A stretch of DNA of 64,000 nt from Izhakiella capsodis (lineage in GTDB: Bacteria > Pseudomonadota > Gammaproteobacteria > Enterobacterales > Enterobacteriaceae), in the NCBI RefSeq assembly GCF_900115045.1, contig NZ_FOVC01000003.1, positions 186,001 to 250,000 on the forward strand, read 5' to 3'. Below, piece by piece: positions 53,812 through 63,222 of this stretch. The notes beneath the pieces were generated by a model. The model was given only the letters and a program-made list of their open reading frames with translations. It had not been told where the DNA came from and made no database searches. The position numbers and the translations under genes are program-made. Every line of letters begins with the position of its first letter. The first letter of the stretch is position 1.

Positions 53812-54391
53812 CAAATATAAATTGTTAAAGGCAAGACAACAGCCATCAGAGAATAAAGTGCAATCGCCACTTTGGCTCCGATGTTTTTGACAGTACAGCC
53901 ATCATATATACGAAAATAGTCATACTCCGGGAAAAGGTGAGCGTTCAGACTGCGCATCAGGCAGTAAATGCGCTGGCAATGATGGTACAGTGAGACAATA
54001 AAAAAGAATCTGTTCAGAAAACAAATTGTAGCTGCACGATAATTAGCTAACGGTAATGCTGTTATTTAACGGTAGAGATAAGCGAGGCCAGCCTATCACA
54101 ACCGTTGGTTTAATAAAGCTAACCCATAATCCCATTGATCAAGGCTGGGTGCCAATAGCGGCATGGCTGAGGTAATGGGGAAAGACTGCTTAGCTTTGAT
54201 AGTAATATTGAAACGCGTCGTCGGGCAGCATACTGTGGTTTCGCACTCAGGCATTCAGACTCCAGCGATTCGTCTCTTTTTTGTATGGTACCGATGCAGG
54301 CAACTTAGCGCCGGTGCTGACCAGAAAATTGCAGATTTTACCTGCAGCGCATACCGCACTCTGTCGATAATCGCGCCTGGCGACGCGGCGG
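53812..54391. other. Gap between cI and bglG; integrase expected but not found
   Basis: 580 bp. In P2-like phages the integrase gene is next to cI; no tyrosine recombinase motif is visible in any frame. Frames present (for example 54163-54429, plus) lack a ribosome site and any recognisable motif. On the minus strand, just after the bglG stop, no PTS or glucosidase gene begins. Confidence 0.45.
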
Positions 54392-55225
54392 TCATCTTCC
54401 CTCTTTTCTCACCCGTTCGATATGGATAGCCAGAAACATAACCTCTTCAGTAGTCAGCTTTCGTTGATAGTTCTGCTGCAGATGGCGGCCAACATTTTCC
54501 GCACAGCGCCAGGCGCGGGAGTAATTGCGCTTTACGACGCTATGTAAAGTGACATCATTATCGGCAACAACAGTCAGAGTCATTATGCGCTGAGCAAAAA
54601 ATTTCAGATGTGTGACAAACCGCTGATAGCTCAGTGATTCCTCATCATATTCCAGATTCATCTGGTATTTAACCAGTCGCAGTATTTCCTGCATGACACG
54701 GGTTACATGCACGACCTCAGGCATTTGGTTATTGAGCTGTCCGGTAACCAGATGGAGTGCAATAAAGCCGGCTTCATCCTCTGCTAGCTGCACACCAAGC
54801 CGCTGTGCAATTAATGTCAGCGCCTCTACTCCAATGGCATACTCTCGTGGATAAAGACGCTTTATCTCCCAGAGCATCACGTTTTTAATTTCAACGCCTT
54901 TGCTGTGACGCTCAATAGCGAAATTACAATGATCGGTAAGGGTGATATACAGGCTTTCATGCAGGCTGCCTAGTCTGGTGCGGGCCAACTCGATAATACG
55001 ATCGCAGGTGGTCATTACTTCCAGCGGGATACGGCCCAGCAATTCTCCCAGGCGACGGCTCAACTCATCGCTTTGCAGTTGAAATACCTTCTCTATTTTA
55101 GCTTCATCCAGTAGTTCACCAACCCGTTTCTGAAATGCCAGACCACGCCCCATGACGACTTGCTCGTGCTGATGTTCATCACACACCAACACCACATTAT
55201 TATTAAGAATTTTACTAATTTTCAT
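54392..55225 (-). CDS. BglG-family transcription antiterminator
   Basis: 277 residues from MKISKILNNNVVLVCDE (a G-rich ribosome site precedes; 14 extra upstream codons lie in the leader terminator). The N-terminal CAT RNA-binding domain is about 1-55. PRD1 (about 65-170) has the conserved histidines in LTDHCNFAIERH. PRD2 (about 175-277) has EAGFIALHLV and LAIHIERV. In homologues PTS EII phosphorylates the PRDs to control antitermination. A RAT/terminator leader lies upstream. No PTS transporter or glucosidase follows, so it is an orphan: either a relic of a bgl operon, or acting elsewhere. Confidence 0.9.
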   Translation of the reverse strand: MKISKILNNNVVLVCDEHQHEQVVMGRGLAFQKRVGELLDEAKIEKVFQLQSDELSRRLGELLGRIPLEVMTTCDRIIELARTRLGSLHESLYITLTDHCNFAIERHSKGVEIKNVMLWEIKRLYPREYAIGVEALTLIAQRLGVQLAEDEAGFIALHLVTGQLNNQMPEVVHVTRVMQEILRLVKYQMNLEYDEESLSYQRFVTHLKFFAQRIMTLTVVADNDVTLHSVVKRNYSRAWRCAENVGRHLQQNYQRKLTTEEVMFLAIHIERVRKEGR

Positions 55226-55240
55226 TTTCCCCCCGGAAAC

Positions 55241-55281
55241 AAAAAACCTGAATTCATGCAACGGCATAAAAATCAGGTTTT
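55241..55281 (-). terminator. Leader terminator upstream of bglG
   Basis: On the minus strand, AAAACCTGA pairs with TCAGGTTTT followed by T; the 5' arm is shared with the RAT site (55273-55300). The terminator ends about 16 bp before the bglG start. Confidence 0.8.
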
Positions 55282-55300
55282 ATATGTAAACGCATATAAT
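55273..55300 (-). promoter_or_regulatory. Ribonucleic antiterminator (RAT) site
   Basis: 28-nt element on the minus strand whose 3' end AAAACCTGA is the conserved RAT end and overlaps the terminator stem; the inner TATATG / CATATA arms can form the RAT hairpin. BglG binding would stop terminator formation, giving positive autoregulation of bglG. Confidence 0.7.
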
Positions 55301-57990
55301 TTTTAGAGTCAGATTATCATGCCCTTATAACATTATTAAATATAAGGTTTTTAAAATTGTGCCAAGATGAGGCTAATGTTTTGACAGTATTTTACACAGG
55401 CTGTCTTTATGCCAGGCCATCCCAGAAGACATCAAAGGTGGTCTAAACGTATAGCATTTATTCAACCAGCATCTTTGCTATCAGTAGCATCTGAAACCAA
55501 AAATGCTTCACTCATTAACTGTTGAGTACGACCCACCGATAATATTTATAAGTAGATTACGGTGCCAGATGTTGCTGATTACCTACGTACACAGCCCCTT
55601 TCATTATCAATTCAGGCAACGCCGGATTGTTGATACTCATGTTAATTCTGCCCAGTAATACAGGCGTTTCCCACTGCAGTTTTGGGTCCAATATATCCAT
55701 AAGTAGAAATATGTATTTACATGCTTATATAAAATATTTTTGATACATAGCCAATCTAATCTTTGGTACTGTTTAGTAAAAATGTAATCAATGCCGACAG
55801 CAATATAAGGATAACCTTAACGCACCGTACGTACCGCAGCTGAAACCGTACCAGAATTATTCCCCCCCTGTTTACAACCATCGTCATTGAATAATAAGTA
55901 CGGATTGGCCCGCATACATCTGAACTAAAGCAACTGACCAATGCAAAAAAATTAAGTGTTTTTTATGTTATACTCAAGTTTATTTGAAGAATATCTACGC
56001 AGTACTTAACACCAACAGTGCCACCCACACCTTAGCAAGATTGAAATAGTTGTTATCACTGATTAATCAGGATTTTTCTTTTCTAATTATCAACTATGAG
56101 CAGGTACTAACGAGAATGAGAAGTCCTATATTTATTTTTACATCTAGCGAAAGAATCTACCGTACTCCTGATTTTTTGAATTAACACCAATTTACTCATC
56201 CTTACAAACGTAATAGCCATTAATCCCGTCGATAAACCCGTCACTAAATTTATACTGGATTTACAGATAAAGCATTTTCTCGCCGTTGTTAATACAATCA
56301 TTTTCGGGACCGTCAGATGGATTGTTGAACGCACCGCATGTATTTTTTTCAAAATGTCTGTAAAACCGACCGATAGTATTATCAAGATGTGCGTTTTATT
56401 ATTCATGCCAGGCCGGTTTCAGATGATTTTCAGCGATAACCAATTAAGCCAACGATATGTCTCGCACTGCAGTTGATCTCTTGCGCACTTCCCCATTTCC
56501 TTGCCCCTGACTGTGATAATCCTAGCCTTTAACCAGCAGGTCAGAATCCTAATTTAGATCAAATGCCCCAACACTTTAATGGCATGTCGCCTGCTATTAC
56601 TCTTACAGTCACTCCAGATATAAGCCTGAGAGTTTCTTTTTAAAGGCTGCCAGCTAACAGCACTTGTTACTTTATAAGGTATTTTTTTTATTACTGGACA
56701 GTGTAAAAAGCGACTTTTATCTGGTAAGTTCAAGCCGTAAAAAAGTTAACCCTTGCCCACGAAATGTGAATTTATCTCAGACAGTTGCAAGCTCTGTTTC
56801 TTCACTGGCACTGTATGCTGCGCGACCACGGATTATATTAATTGCCGAAAACCTTTAAAATTGATTCCAACCCACATTGATACCTGCGTAACGTTCTTTA
56901 TTTCCCCCAGAGGGCCTTAGCATACAACAGGCTGATCTTGTTAAAACCTTGTGCATAACCGTTATTATCCTGAAGCAGGTCTCTACCGGTAAAATTATTA
57001 TTTTCATAGAGTTTAGCCACACCGTACCTTGAAGCGGCAAAAAACAGAATGTCGTCACTATCATCCGCTGTCATAATCCAGATATAACCCCTGAACCAAG
57101 TCCACCTGCTCTCCTATATCCGATCCGGATAGTGAATCCGTAGCATTTAGCACCCAGACATTTTTTACATAATATCCAATTTACTGTTTTTCAGTAATTC
57201 ATCGATGTTAAAAGGGCGCGTCTAACGGATAAAGGATGTAAAGACGCCCCATGACAATATTATCAGAAAAATTGCGAGTATCTTTCATTCGCTTTTCTCA
57301 GTCATTTATTGTTGATATTTTATAAAAAACCACCCTGGTGTTGGTGAAGACTATTGCTTATCTGACCTTAATCCGTCTCACATAAAATAAAAAGCCTAAG
57401 CCGCTTAAATTACCTCATCAAGTAAGTCAGCCGATTAATTTTTGCCTGTAATCAGCAGCAACCCTGATTTACTTCAGGAAAAGTATCACCTGTTAAATTA
57501 ATTATCCACCCCCAAATAGATTTGATTTTTATTTCTGTGATGGTTGTCATTATCGAAACAACTAATTAAAATTATTGATGTATCAGGAAATAATATAAAA
57601 TACATGAGATTTAATTAACAAATAACTTAAATACAGATCGTAATACTGAAGAAATTATAATGATACATTGCCAGCTATCGGTTCCGAGGTTTGCACTTCC
57701 TTTTCAGAGAACAGAAGATCGTATTCAGGCTGATTCGAAAATACTGGCCCTATCCCGGCCTCCGGAGTTATTAATCTGCATGAATAATTTACAGAGCAAA
57801 AAATATGACAAGACGGAATTTACGCTATAACCAAAAAAGGTTCGTTTTATGTCAGTGATGAAGAGCTCAGAGCCTCCATCAGTGCTAAACCTATCTCCTG
57901 CGATCTGTTCTCACTACCGCTAAGCTTTCCGCGCATGTCGAAGGGCCAGTATGAAAAACGCTGAATTTAGTCTCTTACTCCACGCCGTTA
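55301..57990. other. AT-rich gene-poor tract with protein fragments
   Basis: 2.7 kb with visibly lower GC than the flanking genes. Only fragments are seen: 55557-55700 minus, a 47-codon frame ending GNQQHLAP without ribosome site; 56855-57074 minus, a frameshifted tail ending GINVGWNQF, like an outer-membrane beta-barrel C-terminus; 57809-57964 plus, a 51-codon frame without start (DGIYAITKKGSFYVSDEEL). Other frames (56107-56406, 56664-56858) look like chance. No insertion sequence or RNA gene was recognised. Confidence 0.45.
56855..57074 (-). pseudogene. Possible outer-membrane barrel protein C-terminal fragment (frameshifted)
   Basis: A frame starting at 57074 (MTADDSDDILFFAASRYG...) runs to a stop at 56898, while the overlapping frame continues ...NKERYAGINVGWNQF to a stop at 56855. 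The terminal aromatic residue and alternating hydrophobic pattern resemble the last strands of a porin; a single frameshift would join the two parts. There is no start or signal peptide, so a decayed gene. Family not certain. Confidence 0.35.
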
Positions 57991-58428
57991 TCAGCGTGGT
58001 GTCAACGTTGCCACATCATCGATCTTCCAGACGCCGTGTTCATCTTTCATCTTCAACAAAAGTCGCTGCTGGTCATCGGGCAATCCCAGCAACACTTCGC
58101 CGTTAGCCCTGCCGCCATGCACTTCAAAAGGCAGTGTTGAAATATTGTCGACCCAACTATCGCCATAATCGGGACCTTGCAGGAAGTAATCATTATTCAT
58201 TCCCTCAGGGCGTTTAATGAGTACCTGAATACGATCAATCAAGCGCTGCGTCACGTACTGCTTTAACTTAGGGTCGTGCTCATCAATTGGGCTTTCATCT
58301 TTATTCATTGCGCCTAGATACCAGCTGTAAAATGCCCTACTGGTCATCTCCGGTGATAATGCCGGATCCCGTGCACTAACATGAAAAACTGCCAGCCCAA
58401 GCAGTAGCCCCGTTAACCATGTTTTCAT
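57991..58428 (-). CDS. DUF3828-like secreted protein
   Basis: 145 residues from MKTWLTGLLLGLAVFHVSA, a signal peptide cut before RDPALSPE. The body RAFYSWYLGAMNKDESP, DYFLQGPDYGDSWVDNIS and the C-terminal GVWKIDDVATL match the DUF3828 pattern (family of small secreted proteins, some linked to immunity or envelope roles). A 39-codon longer frame lacks the signal. The strand and distance to the GntR gene (157 bp) suggest independent transcription. Its function is unknown. Confidence 0.7.
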   Translation of the reverse strand: MKTWLTGLLLGLAVFHVSARDPALSPEMTSRAFYSWYLGAMNKDESPIDEHDPKLKQYVTQRLIDRIQVLIKRPEGMNNDYFLQGPDYGDSWVDNISTLPFEVHGGRANGEVLLGLPDDQQRLLLKMKDEHGVWKIDDVATLTPR

Positions 58429-58585
58429 TAATACTGTCTCTGTGAAGCGAAAACGACATACTGTGTTCGCAAAATACCCTTGTCGCCGAAGATTGTAGGG
58501 CAAACCGGCACAAAATTCAGCCAGAAAACTTGCTCTCTCCGGCAAAAAACTGGGCCTGAAGATAATAAAGGGCGATCCACCGCGT

Positions 58586-59320
58586 TTATACTCTTTCGGT
58601 ATTTTGCCTCAGCTGCAACAGGTTGGTGTTGATAATGGCGATATTGACTTCACAGGGCGAACCATCATCCAGATATACCGTCTCGCTTATTTCCAGAGCG
58701 GCAGCATTGTTTTGCAGTTTGAGCAGCGTCATCTGCTGCATATCGCTGACATTTATTGCATTAAGATTCTGCTCGCGACGCTGCACCTTCTTTGACGTGA
58801 TTTGCTCAATGTAAGAATATTTGGAGATCTCCAGCCGACTGAACTCCATACTTTCAAACAAACTGACCGGTAAATGGATATACTCCAGCGCCACCGGGAT
58901 ATCGTTAAAACACATAAGGCGCAATATTTTATATATTTTATCACTGTTTTTAATTCGTAGCGCTTGGGCTAAATCCGGCGAGGGCACTTTGATTACGCTG
59001 GCGTTGATCACCTTCCTTACGCCTTTATAGCCCTTCTTCTGCGCCTGAAAATCAAATGGAGACAGTGCATGAAAGCTGCCGGCATGATTATTTTTACCGA
59101 TTGATCCGACAAACAGCCCGGAACCTTTAACCCGATAAATTTGCTGGTTTTCGATCAGAATCCTTGTGGCTTCACGTACAGTCGCGCGTGTGATGCCAAT
59201 GTTTTTGGCAATGGCAATTTCAGTATCAAGCTTATCTCCAGGCAACAGCCCCTCCCGCTTAATTTTTTCCAGCAGGTAATCGACAACTTCTTTTTGCTTT
59301 TCAGTAATGCCATCGATCAT
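58586..59320 (-). CDS. GntR/HutC-family regulator with UTRA domain
   Basis: 244 residues. N-terminal GntR winged helix: QKEVVDYLLEKIKREGLLPGDKL, TEIAIAKNIGITRATVREATR and a wing around QIYRVKGSGLFV. A UTRA effector domain (about 90-235) binds a sugar phosphate in homologues. Divergent from the EIIA gene with about 500 bp between, so it is the likely regulator of the PTS operon. Product or inducer not predictable. Confidence 0.88.
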   Translation of the reverse strand: MIDGITEKQKEVVDYLLEKIKREGLLPGDKLDTEIAIAKNIGITRATVREATRILIENQQIYRVKGSGLFVGSIGKNNHAGSFHALSPFDFQAQKKGYKGVRKVINASVIKVPSPDLAQALRIKNSDKIYKILRLMCFNDIPVALEYIHLPVSLFESMEFSRLEISKYSYIEQITSKKVQRREQNLNAINVSDMQQMTLLKLQNNAAALEISETVYLDDGSPCEVNIAIINTNLLQLRQNTERV

Positions 59321-59598
59321 CAGAATATTTCCTGCTCAATGTGAAGGGATATCGGGGGCGGACCAGAAAGCTGACCTTATATGTCAGAAAATAATTATTT
59401 CAAATTACCCGGACGTATCAGAATGTGAGCTGGTTAACGAATTTGCATTTGATAACCGCGTCTCAGTATAGATTCTAATCCTGCATATTGTATCTGTACA
59501 CATCCCGATTCATTATCAAGATGACTATACATCTTAAAGCTATTTAGTCTGATAATAGTCGCTAAACGTTAATGCAGATAGTAGCCTCTAGTGCTAAT

Positions 59599-59616
59599 AA
59601 AATACGTTAGTATTTT
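59599..59616. promoter_or_regulatory. Inverted repeat, candidate GntR operator
   Basis: AAAATAC / GTATTTT, 7-bp perfect arms with a 4-nt centre (GTTA), in the 500-bp region between the GntR gene and EIIA. It lies about 207 bp before EIIA. Further weaker arms TTTAG / CTAAA are at 59546-59569. The rest of the gap shows only short frames, among them a 28-codon one at 59681-59767 without ribosome site. Confidence 0.45.
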
Positions 59617-59822
59617 GTTTTTGTTACATTAATATAATTTCATCATAAACCTGACCAATCGAGAGTCAGTATTGATCATTATGAAATGCGAGGGAAGAAA
59701 ACCAGGGGAAAGTTACAAGATGACTGGACAGCTTAGCCACAAGATGCGTGTGCAACGCGGGCACTAAAAAAAGCGTTAATCAACACAAACTGTTTCACCC
59801 TGACTTATGCGGAAAAAACACG

Positions 59823-60308
59823 ATGGCAAATCTGACTAACTGGTTGAAAAAAGATACGATTCAGTACGCTGATAGCGTCCCTGACTGGCAGGAAGCCATT
59901 GTTCTTGCGAGTCGACCACTGTTGAAAACAGAAGCTATTTCGCAGCGTTACGTTGAGGCAATTATCGAACAAAAACAGCAAATCGGACCCTATTTTGTCA
60001 TCGCGCCACGGATAGCAATGCCCCATGCCAGGCCAGAAGAAGGCGCTAAAAAACTGGGCTTATCCGTTGTTAAGCTGGGCACAGGCATCAACTTCAACGC
60101 CGGTGAAAACGATCCCGTCGACATTATTTTTATGTTCTCCGCACCAGACAGCAACAGCCATATTGAGATGCTGATGCAGTTGGCTGAGGTGCTTTCTGAC
60201 GACGAAAAAATGCAGCAGATTTTCAACACCAGCAGCCAACAGGAGCTGGCTGCCGTTTTACTGACAGAAAATGACGCGGGTTTATCCCAAATTAACGCTG
60301 ATAACTAA
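59823..60308 (+). CDS. PTS EIIA component, mannitol/ascorbate class
   Basis: 161 residues, starting MANLTNWLKKDTIQ; an earlier ATG 25 codons upstream is open but lacks a ribosome site. The phosphorylated histidine is H68 in PRIAMPHARPEEG, the PTS EIIA type-2 signature. Resembles UlaC (ascorbate EIIA) in length and pattern. First gene of the EIIA-EIIB-EIIC operon, divergent from the GntR regulator. Substrate is not shown by the sequence. Confidence 0.86.
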   Translation: MANLTNWLKKDTIQYADSVPDWQEAIVLASRPLLKTEAISQRYVEAIIEQKQQIGPYFVIAPRIAMPHARPEEGAKKLGLSVVKLGTGINFNAGENDPVDIIFMFSAPDSNSHIEMLMQLAEVLSDDEKMQQIFNTSSQQELAAVLLTENDAGLSQINADN

Positions 60309-60319
60309 CGAGGTATAAC

Positions 60320-60592
60320 ATGAAAATCATGGCGGTGTGTGGTGCAGGTCTTGGTAGCAGCTTCATGATGGAAATGAATATTAAAAAGGTTCTCAAGAAT
60401 TTAGATATCTCTGCTGAAGTCGAACACGCCGATCTGGGTTCCGTGACCCCGGATATTGCCGACGTTTTTGTCATGGGAAGGGATATCGCCTACAGCGCTA
60501 ACTTACCTGAAGATAAAATGATCATCGTTAACAGCATAATTGATATTAAAGAGTTAGAGCAGAAGCTCCGCACTTACTTAAACAAAGCCTGA
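60320..60592 (+). CDS. PTS EIIB component, SgaB/UlaB class
   Basis: 90 residues with phospho-cysteine C7 in MAVCGAGLGSSFMM, the loop found in UlaB-type and lactose-type EIIB. It lies 11 bp after EIIA. It should receive phosphate from EIIA H68 and pass it to the substrate transported by the EIIC. Confidence 0.9.
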   Translation: MKIMAVCGAGLGSSFMMEMNIKKVLKNLDISAEVEHADLGSVTPDIADVFVMGRDIAYSANLPEDKMIIVNSIIDIKELEQKLRTYLNKA

Positions 60593-60630
60593 TAACGAAA
60601 CTGCTTCGGAACCTTACCGCTGAGGTTAAT

Positions 60631-62010
60631 ATGCTTATCCAAAGCCTTTTACAGGTTGTTGTAGACGTGATGAAGGTGCCGTCCATTCTGGTCGGACTGG
60701 TTGCGCTTTGCGGCCTGATAGCACAAAAGAAACCGTTCCCGGACGTAGTTAAAGGCACGGTTAAAACGATCCTGGGTTTTTTAGTTCTGGCCGGTGGTGC
60801 CTCGGTGCTGGTCGGCTCGCTCACGCCGCTGGGGGATATTTTCAAGCACGCATTTAACGTGCAGGGAATAATTCCTAATAATGAGGCAATGGTCTCCATT
60901 GCCCTGGCAAAATATGGCGCACCCACCACGCTGATTATGGCGTTTGGCATGGTAGCGAACATTGTTGTTGCTCGCTTCACCCGACTGAAATATATCTACC
61001 TGTCAGGGCATGTCACCTTCTATATGGCTTGTATGGTGGCGATCATTTTGTCAGTAGCGGGTTTTACTGGCATACAGATGATTTATACCGGCTCTCTGGC
61101 GTTGGGTTTAATGATGGCTATTTTCCCCGCGCTGGCGCAGCCGCACATGCGCAAAATCACTGGTAACGATCAGGTTGCACTGGCCCATACCGGGACCATC
61201 GGCTATATCCTTTCGGGCTGGATTGGCTCTCTGGTCGGCAAGGGGTCAAAGTCTACAGAAGAGATGAACATGCCAAAAAACCTCAGTTTTTTGCGCGATA
61301 GCACCATCTCTATTTCCCTGACGATGATGATAATTTATTTCATTCTGTCCGTATCCGCTGGCCAGCAGTATGTTGAAAGCCACTTTAGTCAGGGGCAAAA
61401 CTATCTGGTCTACTCATTTATTCAGGCTATCACCTTTGCCGCCGGGGTATTTATCATCTTGCAAGGTGTGCGGCTGATACTGGCTGAAATCGTCCCGGCT
61501 TTCACTGGATTTTCAGAAAAACTGGTTCCGGACGCCCGTCCGGCACTGGATTGCCCCATCGTGTTTCCCTATGCGCCCAACGCGGTACTGGTTGGTTTTA
61601 TCTCCAGTTTTATCGGCGGCTTAGTCGGTCTATTCCTACTTGGCCAGCTCCACTGGGTGCTGATCCTACCTGGCGTAGTGCCGCACTTTTTCTGCGGTGC
61701 CACAGCCGGCGTCTTTGGTAACGCCACTGGCGGCAGACGTGGTGCAATCCTTGGCGCTTTCGCCCACGGCATTTTAATTACTTTCCTGCCCATCGCCCTG
61801 CTCCCGGTGCTTGGCGCACTGGGGCTGACAAATACCATGTTCTCAGATACCGATTTTGGTGTAGCGGGAATTATTCTCGGCAATATGGCGCGCTTTATGG
61901 ATAAAGGCACCATTACCGCTATTATCACTGCTATTTTTGCCTTGCTGGTTATCTCTAATTTTTCGACCCACTGCAAAAATAGAACCTCAACCGAAAAGAG
62001 TGAGAATTGA
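60631..62010 (+). CDS. PTS EIIC component, SgaT/UlaA family
   Basis: 459 residues (UlaA about 465), with many hydrophobic segments over the whole length, as in the 11-helix ascorbate transporter fold. Conserved points include VKGTVKTILGFLVLAGGA, LSGHVTFYMACM, and FAPNAV-type YAPNAVLVGF. TGAGG precedes the ATG. Last gene of the operon. In the ula system, UlaG, UlaD, UlaE and UlaF would follow; here the next gene is ssb on the opposite strand, so no catabolic enzyme is linked. Confidence 0.88.
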   Translation: MLIQSLLQVVVDVMKVPSILVGLVALCGLIAQKKPFPDVVKGTVKTILGFLVLAGGASVLVGSLTPLGDIFKHAFNVQGIIPNNEAMVSIALAKYGAPTTLIMAFGMVANIVVARFTRLKYIYLSGHVTFYMACMVAIILSVAGFTGIQMIYTGSLALGLMMAIFPALAQPHMRKITGNDQVALAHTGTIGYILSGWIGSLVGKGSKSTEEMNMPKNLSFLRDSTISISLTMMIIYFILSVSAGQQYVESHFSQGQNYLVYSFIQAITFAAGVFIILQGVRLILAEIVPAFTGFSEKLVPDARPALDCPIVFPYAPNAVLVGFISSFIGGLVGLFLLGQLHWVLILPGVVPHFFCGATAGVFGNATGGRRGAILGAFAHGILITFLPIALLPVLGALGLTNTMFSDTDFGVAGIILGNMARFMDKGTITAIITAIFALLVISNFSTHCKNRTSTEKSEN

Positions 62011-62436
62011 TATAACGGGGGCATATCAACCGAGAAAAGCACAAGCTGCCTTTGTGATACGTCGCAGACCAACCAGTTAACCCGGATTAGTTTGCCCGTT
62101 CGCTTCAACAGCGGATCAACCAGAGACCGTTAACAGATACAAAGGCCAAAGGTGCGTTTGAGATGAAGAAACAGAGCATCTCTAAGCTGTTGTCTGCGCT
62201 TTTCGGGCGACTCAAACATTGTACTGATACCCTGTTCGCAGGCATTCCGGAAGCAGAGATCTGTCTCTGTTAATTCAGTCTTGCAGGCTTACCAGCACCT
62301 GAATGGCCTTCTGGCACGCCGGGTGCGTCCTGTTTCATGTCTGATGGCAGGGTTAAGACGTTGCCAGATGAGAGAATAACGTTAAACCCCGGAGCGCGGC
62401 TTAACGTTAAAGAAGTTGTTAGCGATCTGTCATGTT
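62011..62436. other. Gap between EIIC and ssb
   Basis: 426 bp. The inverted repeat AACGTTAA / TTAACGTT (62378-62408) could act as a terminator for ssb, though its loop is 15 nt and no T tract follows. A 36-codon plus frame starting MKKQSISKLLSALFGR (62163-62273) has no ribosome site. Confidence 0.4.
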
Positions 62437-62970
62437 TCAGAATGGGATATCGTCGTCAAAATCCATCGGTGGTTCGTTGTTAGACGGTGCGCTATTTTGC
62501 TGGGGCTGAGGCTGCCCGCCACCGCTGAACTGATTTCCACCCTGCGGCTGCTGCGGCTGGCCCCAACCGTTATTATTGTTACCTGATGAAGCACTACCGC
62601 CCATCGGTGCGCCGCCGCCCTGGCGTCCACCCAGCATCTGCATAGTGCCGCCAACGTTCACCACGATTTCGGTGGTATAGCGATCCTGGCCGCCCTGATC
62701 CTGCCATTTACGCGTACGCAACTGGCCTTCGATGTACACCTGAGAGCCTTTGCGCAGATACTCACCTGCAACTTCAGCGACCTTGCCAAACAGCACCACG
62801 CGATGCCATTCAGTAATCTCTTTTTGTTCACCGGTTTGCTTGTCACGCCAGCTCTCCGAAGTCGCTACCGTGATATTGGCAACAGCGCCACCGCTCGGCA
62901 TATAGCGTACTTCTGGATCCTGACCAAGATTCCCCACCAGAATGACTTTGTTTATGCCTCTGCTGGCCAT
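62437..62970 (-). CDS. ssb: Single-stranded DNA-binding protein
   Basis: Essential ssDNA-binding protein, 177 residues (E. coli 178). OB-fold at about 5-112 with NKVILVGNLGQDPEVRY and TEWHRVVLFGKVAEVAGEYL, a Gly/Gln/Asn-rich linker, and the acidic C-terminal tip MDFDDDIPF that recruits partner proteins. Start at MASRGINK; a frame 21 codons longer is unsupported. Divergent from uvrA across a LexA box. Confidence 0.98.
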   Translation of the reverse strand: MASRGINKVILVGNLGQDPEVRYMPSGGAVANITVATSESWRDKQTGEQKEITEWHRVVLFGKVAEVAGEYLRKGSQVYIEGQLRTRKWQDQGGQDRYTTEIVVNVGGTMQMLGGRQGGGAPMGGSASSGNNNNGWGQPQQPQGGNQFSGGGQPQPQQNSAPSNNEPPMDFDDDIPF

Positions 62971-63126
62971 GTTTATTTCTCCCGATGAAATTAAATCAAC
63001 TCTATACTTAGAAAGTCTATCATTACATTGCAAATATGCATACGGAGTTAACGACTTGCTTTAGTGTTATACGGCCCATATTCCAAAACGCCTCGTTGAA
63101 CAAAACGTTGGCTATCATTGGCTGCA

Positions 63127-63142
63127 CTGTATATCCAGCCAG
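63127..63142 (+). promoter_or_regulatory. LexA box (SOS operator) between ssb and uvrA
   Basis: CTGTATATCCAGCCAG fits CTG-N10-CAG and the E. coli uvrA/ssb box (CTGTATATTCATTCAG). It lies 81 bp before the uvrA start and 157 bp from the ssb start, in the shared divergent region. Confidence 0.85.
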
Positions 63143-63222
63143 TTATTTTTATGCCATAATAATCTGTTTCTTTCTGGCCGTGCCGGGGGCATGGCGGCAT
63201 CTGTGTTAACCGGGAAAAGTGA

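Noticed and set aside
53694..53957. 87-codon minus frame with a hydrophobic stretch
   Set aside because: Mostly antisense to the end of cI; no ribosome site.
54163..54429. 88-codon plus frame between cI and bglG, considered as an integrase remnant
   Set aside because: No tyrosine recombinase motif (no R-H-R-Y pattern) and it overlaps the end of bglG antisense.
56107..56406. 99-codon minus frame in the AT-rich zone
   Set aside because: No ribosome site; composition rich in Ile/Thr/Arg as expected by chance in AT-rich DNA.
61569..62108. 179-codon minus frame over EIIC end
   Set aside because: Antisense to the EIIC gene, Pro/Lys-rich shadow composition.
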